Of a DNA stretch of 10,054 nucleotides, positions 7,039 through 10,054 are shown in pieces. Within the stretch, counting starts at the first letter, position 1; every line of letters starts with the position of its first letter. Source of the stretch: UBA2428 sp002343545. GTDB taxonomy: Bacteria; Bdellovibrionota; UBA2428. The stretch lies in assembly GCA_937952285.1 (NCBI GenBank), contig CALFZE010000106.1:1-10054 (forward strand), written 5' to 3'. Made by a program: the position numbers and the translations under genes. The notes below the pieces were generated by a model that was given only the letters and a program-made list of their open reading frames with translations, did not search any database and was not told where the DNA came from.

Positions 7039-7742
7039 CGTCCTCTCTCTCCACCGAATGTCCCATCGTCGTCGTGAGCTCGCGCGCCCACGCCGAGTAC
7101 ACGAAGCTCGAGGCCTGGCTGGCCGAGACGCTCCCCGGCCGCCGTTTCGTGCGCGTCACCGCCCTCGCGAGATTCCGCGACACGCTCCGCAGCGACGCGC
7201 GCTACGCGGGCATCGTCTACGACTTCCGCGACCTCATTCGCGCGAGCCCCGAAGAAAGGCTCTTCGCGAACGAGGCGCTGGCCGCCTTCCCGACCCTGCG
7301 CCTTCGCGTCCCCGCGGAGGGGACCGAAATCGACCCCCGGGACCTCCGCGAACGCCACGCCACCGAGATCGAAAGCTTCCGGGCCGAGCTGCTTCGCTTC
7401 GAACCGCGCGGCATCCGTCTCGCGCGACGCCTCGTTCGGCACGTCTCCGCCATGTTGTGGCTCCCCGAAGCGTCCCGCCCCCTGCTCGCGAGCAGCGTGG
7501 ACCTCAGCTGGACGGGCGCCTTCCTGACTTTCAACGAAGTGGAGAAACTTGCGAAGGGGCCCCTTCGGATCGCGTTTCCCCTCGCGGGGCAATCCCCCGA
7601 ACGGAGTCCCACGGTGGAAGCCCGCGTCGTGTGGGCCCTGGCGTGGAACGTCAGCCAACGCCACCTTCCCGGAATCGGCGTCCACTTCGAGTCCGCGTTG
7701 CCGCCCGACCTGCGCGACGCCTGGAACACCTTCCTCCTATGA
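7035..7742 (+). CDS. PilZ-domain protein with an uncharacterised N-terminal domain
   Basis: A 235-aa soluble protein. The C-terminal half (about 128-235) reads as a PilZ domain, which binds cyclic di-GMP: R131-x3-R135 (RRLVR) and D156-L-S158-W-T-G161 supply the RxxxR and DxSxxG motifs, followed by a beta-rich stretch with VEARVVWALAWN and GIGVHFE as in other PilZ proteins. Residues 1-110 begin with a hydrophobic strand (PIVVVSS) and alternate helices and strands (GIVYDFRDLI), perhaps a degenerate receiver-like or Rossmann-like fold; that is inference and the domain is not recognised. AAGGAG (7022-7027) seven bases before the ATG is a strong SD. The ATGA overlaps with lysC and with the lipoprotein gene predict co-translation. 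Its target is unknown. Confidence 0.75.
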   Translation: MTSSLSTECPIVVVSSRAHAEYTKLEAWLAETLPGRRFVRVTALARFRDTLRSDARYAGIVYDFRDLIRASPEERLFANEALAAFPTLRLRVPAEGTEIDPRDLRERHATEIESFRAELLRFEPRGIRLARRLVRHVSAMLWLPEASRPLLASSVDLSWTGAFLTFNEVEKLAKGPLRIAFPLAGQSPERSPTVEARVVWALAWNVSQRHLPGIGVHFESALPPDLRDAWNTFLL

Positions 7743-8104
7743 AAACTCGATGTGGTTTTGTCCTTTTCCTGCTCGGCCTCGCGTTGACGGGCTGCGGAAC
7801 GCCCGACTGCGGCTTCGCGGAAGCGGAACGCGTCGGCCTGCGGGTCTGCGCCTTCGACGCCGAGGCGGCGACGATCACCCTCGTCAACTTCGACTCGACC
7901 GAGCGAAGTCTCCAGGGCCACGACCTTTGGAACGCCGAGAACTTTCGTCTGCTGCAGAACGCGAAAAGCCTGGACGCCATGGCCCCGCTCGCGGCCGGTG
8001 CCACGCTCATCGTGAAAGATCTTCCCTTCGCGCTCGCCGCGAGCGGCGAGACCGTGACCCTGACCGACGCCACCGGGAAAGTCGTGCACCAGCGATCGCA
8101 GTGA
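7739..8104 (+). CDS. Small lipoprotein with a lamin-tail-domain-like fold (121 aa)
   Basis: The N-terminus has a basic start, a hydrophobic run and a lipobox LTGC with C19 as the predicted lipidated residue. The +2 residue is Gly, not Asp, so outer-membrane sorting by Lol is expected. The mature part (about 38-121) resembles lamin tail domains: a strand ITLVNFDS, a SLQGHDLWNAE turn, PLAAGATLIV, and a terminal SGETVTLTDATGKVVH, the same order as the 'vNtg..vdLsGw...lapGa.lvv...GdtvtLyd..G.vvd' pattern. C24 and C37 could form a disulfide. The start overlaps the PilZ stop as ATGA and has no SD (pyrimidine-rich CCTTCCTCCT), so translation should depend on coupling. Lamin-tail domains often occur on exported surface proteins; the ligand here is unknown. 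Last gene of the murJ operon. Confidence 0.7.
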   Translation: MKTRCGFVLFLLGLALTGCGTPDCGFAEAERVGLRVCAFDAEAATITLVNFDSTERSLQGHDLWNAENFRLLQNAKSLDAMAPLAAGATLIVKDLPFALAASGETVTLTDATGKVVHQRSQ

Positions 8105-8149
8105 GGATCTTTCGACCCGTCGGCGCGCGCTGGTCTCGCGGCCCCTCAT

Positions 8150-8178
8150 TTGACGATGAGCCCGCGGGAACTTAGAAG
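8150..8178 (+). promoter_or_regulatory. Candidate promoter for the 335-aa exported protein gene
   Basis: TTGACG (8150-8155, 5/6 to -35) is followed after 17 bp by TAGAAG (8173-8178, 4/6 to -10). The predicted +1 is 8185, the ATG itself. The -35 lies inside a small palindrome CTCATT-TGAC-GATGAG (8145-8160), next to CCCGCGGG (8161-8168). The AGAAGAAGG run before the ATG could alternatively act as an SD, with imperfect spacing. Confidence 0.4.
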
Positions 8179-8184
8179 AAGGCT

Positions 8185-9192
8185 ATGGCTATCTTCAAAC
8201 TTTGCCTGAGCGCGACTCTCTTTCTCTTCGGCCTCCCGTCTTTCGGATACGACGCCGAAGCGATCTCGCGAAAACTCGCGACCGACGGACTCCTCTTCGA
8301 GGTTCACGGCGGCGTGCCCGACCAAGACATGATCGTGCTCACGCTCCGCGACCCCGAGAACTTCTTCAAGTTCGAGCATTTTTCGGCGGTCGGCCAAGTC
8401 GATTCCGTGCAACGCGCGCTGCTCGCGCTCGGCCGGCACGACAAGATCCTCGTGAAGGGCGCCCTCATCGACAACCGTTCGAAGCAGGGGCACGTCGAGG
8501 TCGCCTCCTTCGAGGTCAAGCAACGCTACCGCAACCCGCTGAACCCGGGGGACTATCCCTACGAAGGCGATTTGCCGCTCGAGCTCCAAGCCAAGGGCGA
8601 GGCGGAATTTCTCGTGCACGCCGTCCATCAGGATGGCGAGGTCCTCGTGCTCGAATTCAAGGATCGCGTCGTGCCCGTCTTCGTGCGTCCCGAGCAGGCC
8701 GTATGGACCCGCGACTTGGCCCGCAACGACGTCGTTCGCGTTCGCTACTCCATCGCGCGCCACCCCGAACGCCCGATGCATCTGCGTCTGGACGCGCAGG
8801 CCGCGAAGCCCATTGAGGTCCTGGACTCCGTCATGGCGAAGCACGGCCTTCCGGCCGACGTGACCGGGGAGCTCGTGCTCTTCCCGAAGAGCCCGCAGGT
8901 CTCCTTCGACGTCTTCGCCATCTCGGAGCCGGCTGGCTTCGGTCTCAAGCGCCAGTACACCCTCATCAACTTCGACGATCCCGAACTCTTCCGTCAGATC
9001 CGCGAAAAGTGCGCCGCCGCTTGGACCCGCGCCCCGCAGGATTTCCGGAACGGCCGCAACAAACTCATCCACAACACGATCCGCTTCCGGGCGCGCGGCA
9101 CCTTCAACGAGGTCGACGCAAACCAGGCGAACGTGCAGATCTTGATCGACCGCATCGACGCTCTCGAGTGGGTGAACGCACCGCTCGAGTAA
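8185..9192 (+). CDS. Exported protein of unknown function, apparently three OB-like repeats
   Basis: I do not recognise a named family. The 335-aa protein has a signal peptide (hydrophobic 4-20, likely cleaved near SFG/YD at 21) and no further membrane segment, so periplasmic or secreted. After cleavage it seems to hold three units of about 70-105 residues: 35-112, 138-206 and 226-330. Each has a beta strand, then a hydrophobic/acidic segment (VLTLRDPENF at 51-60, VLVLEFKD at 153-160, TLINFDDPELF at 259-269), then a strand with basic residues (DKILVKGAL, DVVRVRYSI, NTIRFRARGTF) and a closing strand (VEVASFEV, HLRLDA, VQILIDRIDAL). That order suggests OB-like barrels, from reading only. It contains a single cysteine after the leader (C275). 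The next gene begins 30 bp downstream, so they are probably co-transcribed. Confidence 0.65.
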   Translation: MAIFKLCLSATLFLFGLPSFGYDAEAISRKLATDGLLFEVHGGVPDQDMIVLTLRDPENFFKFEHFSAVGQVDSVQRALLALGRHDKILVKGALIDNRSKQGHVEVASFEVKQRYRNPLNPGDYPYEGDLPLELQAKGEAEFLVHAVHQDGEVLVLEFKDRVVPVFVRPEQAVWTRDLARNDVVRVRYSIARHPERPMHLRLDAQAAKPIEVLDSVMAKHGLPADVTGELVLFPKSPQVSFDVFAISEPAGFGLKRQYTLINFDDPELFRQIREKCAAAWTRAPQDFRNGRNKLIHNTIRFRARGTFNEVDANQANVQILIDRIDALEWVNAPLE

Positions 9193-9222
9193 GGCTTCGA
9201 AGAAGAACCCCAGCGGCAACCC

Positions 9223-9822
9223 ATGCGACTTTTCATCGTCTCGGCGCTGGCTTGGGGAGCCTCCCTTTCGTGGGCCACGCCCTATTGCGCCCAAGCCGAC
9301 TTCTTCGCCGTCCAGGATCCCGCCGACGCCGCGGGCAACGTCGGTGGCCGCGACCCGTCGTGGATCGTCTTTTCTTTTGACGCCAAGGATCCACTCGCGT
9401 CCGCCCCGCGCCCGCTCCAGGTCCCCGCGCGCTATTGCCTGGAGTGCGAAGGAAACTCGCCCAAGCTTCTCGATCTCATCTGCCTGCCCGGTCACCTTCG
9501 CTTCATGGTGGGCGACGCCGCGGCGGCCAAGCAGCTGATCTACTCGATCAAGGATACGGCCCTCGCGGCGCCCGTCGTGGAAGCCCTCAAGACTCCGCCG
9601 AGCCCCGCGCGGCTGCCGACCTTGGAGCGTGGCCAAGCGCCGCTCACGCTCCAAACGCGAAGCGGCCCCTTCCGCGTTTCGTTCCGGGAAGCGACCAAGA
9701 AAGTCGGTGGAGGCTCCGTCGCCAGCACCTCGATCCTCGAGATCGAAGCGCTCGACGCTAAAGGCAAAGTTCGAAAGGCTTGGACCCTTTGGAAGAAAGT
9801 CCAAGAAGAAACGGTCGACTGA
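9223..9822 (+). CDS. Exported cysteine-containing protein of unknown function (199 aa)
   Basis: No family recognised. A signal peptide spans residues 1-18, with likely cleavage after SWA. The mature protein has four cysteines (22, 72, 75, 87), two of them in YCLEC (CxxC), which could make two disulfides or a redox or metal site. The C-terminal part (about 120-199) is rich in Lys/Arg and Ala, with strands such as PLTLQTRSGPFRVSFREA and SILEIEALDAKGKVRKAWTLWKK. It starts 30 bp after the previous exported-protein gene, without a close SD (GAAGAAG lies too far upstream), so it probably shares that transcript. It converges with the tRNA gene. No clear terminator is visible in the 104 bp downstream. 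Confidence 0.6.
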   Translation: MRLFIVSALAWGASLSWATPYCAQADFFAVQDPADAAGNVGGRDPSWIVFSFDAKDPLASAPRPLQVPARYCLECEGNSPKLLDLICLPGHLRFMVGDAAAAKQLIYSIKDTALAAPVVEALKTPPSPARLPTLERGQAPLTLQTRSGPFRVSFREATKKVGGGSVASTSILEIEALDAKGKVRKAWTLWKKVQEETVD

Positions 9823-9926
9823 CCGAGAGCCCGCCGCCGCCCCGACGCCTACAAGCTCGCTTGCGAAACGGGAGCCGCCAAGCGTCGTTGAGCGTACTTA
9901 AAGGGTCTCGAGAAGAGGAAGTAAAA

Positions 9927-10003
9927 TGGTGGGCGATGCGGGGGTCGAACCCACGACCTTCGGCTTCGGAGGCCGACGCTCTATCCAACTGAGCTAACCG
10001 CCC
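9927..10003 (-). tRNA. tRNA-Arg (anticodon CCG), CCA encoded
   Basis: Read on the minus strand, a complete cloverleaf is visible. The acceptor stem GGGCGGT (9997-10003) pairs with ATCGCCC (9931-9937) with one G-U. The D arm is GCTC/GAGC with AGTTGGATA. The anticodon stem TCGGC/GCCGA holds loop CTCCGAA, giving anticodon CCG at 9967-9969, reading the arginine codon CGG. The T arm GTGGG/CCCGC encloses TTCGACC. The discriminator is A (9930), followed by an encoded CCA (9927-9929). Total 77 bases with CCA. A T-rich TTTTAC follows the CCA without a hairpin. No integrase is nearby. Confidence 0.97.
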
Positions 10004-10020
10004 TTAACGGTGAGACTTGG

Positions 10021-10049
10021 AACTTAGCCCCGCCCCCGGGAATTGTCAC
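10021..10049 (-). promoter_or_regulatory. Candidate promoter of the tRNA-Arg gene
   Basis: On the minus strand GTGACA (10044-10049, 5/6 to -35) is followed after exactly 17 bp by TAAGTT (10021-10026, 3/6 to -10), and the tRNA begins about 17 bp further on. Position and -35 fit; the -10 is weak. Confidence 0.35.
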
Positions 10050-10054
10050 CTGCG

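Noticed and set aside
7019..7738. Long in-frame extension upstream of the lipoprotein
   Set aside because: The upstream part is an out-of-frame reading of the PilZ gene, rich in Arg/Pro; the real start is the ATG at 7739, directly before the signal peptide and lipobox.
8146..9804. 552-codon open frame on the minus strand opposite the two exported-protein genes
   Set aside because: Spans two plus-strand genes that have signal peptides and sensible spacing; the translation has no recognisable motif and looks like an antisense shadow.
9823..9926. Possible terminator or small gene between the last CDS and the tRNA
   Set aside because: Only very short palindromes (TCGCTTGCGA, TCTCGAGA) without T tracts; short frames here run into the tRNA and are not credible.

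Overview
The window is a GC-rich stretch (by eye about two thirds G+C) of what looks like an ordinary chromosome from a Gram-negative (diderm) bacterium. The envelope genes (a lipoprotein with a lipobox, three proteins with Sec-type signal peptides, a lipid II flippase-family protein, PlsC) and the AKIII-type aspartate kinase fit a proteobacterial or deltaproteobacterial-like lineage (Bdellovibrionota/Myxococcota style). The MurJ subtype is one I associate with Acidobacteriota, Gemmatimonadota and deltaproteobacteria. I cannot fix the phylum from sequence alone. No insertion sequence, integrase, CRISPR array or phage gene was seen.

Layout. (i) 3-749 (+) is the 3' part of an ABC-3 family metal (Zn/Mn type) permease whose start lies off the left edge. 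(ii) 750-925 is an intergenic region with an 18/20 inverted repeat (734-753 against 858-877) and a sigma70-like promoter overlapped by a good Fur box (899-917). It drives a 78-residue CxCG protein (926-1162). (iii) A minus-strand block is read from 3895 down to 1190: a secreted HNH-type protein, the acyltransferase PlsC, and a UMF1/Atg22-like MFS transporter. (iv) A short divergent intergenic region separates that block from a plus-strand operon at 4025-8104: murJ, lysC, a PilZ-domain protein and a small lamin-tail-like lipoprotein. All three junctions in this operon are 4-base ATGA overlaps. (v) Two exported proteins of unknown function follow (8185-9192 and 9223-9822). (vi) A minus-strand tRNA-Arg with anticodon CCG and encoded CCA lies at 9927-10003. 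The 104 bases between the last CDS and the tRNA hold nothing I can support.

How the genes relate. MurJ (translocation of lipid II) and aspartate kinase (first step towards diaminopimelate and lysine) both feed peptidoglycan, which makes their coupling sensible. The PilZ protein and lipoprotein may tie this to c-di-GMP signalling or the outer membrane, but that is inference. The metal permease and the Fur-box small protein suggest a metal-homeostasis neighbourhood.

The most interesting signals are four. First, transcription units begin with TA-rich -10-like hexamers placed so that the start codon falls at or next to +1, which suggests widespread leaderless mRNAs; genes inside the operon have strong Shine-Dalgarno (SD) sequences instead. 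Second, a tiny Fur-controlled Cys/His protein. Third, a MurJ-subfamily protein lacking several residues essential in E. coli MurJ. Fourth, an exported protein that appears built of three OB-like repeats.
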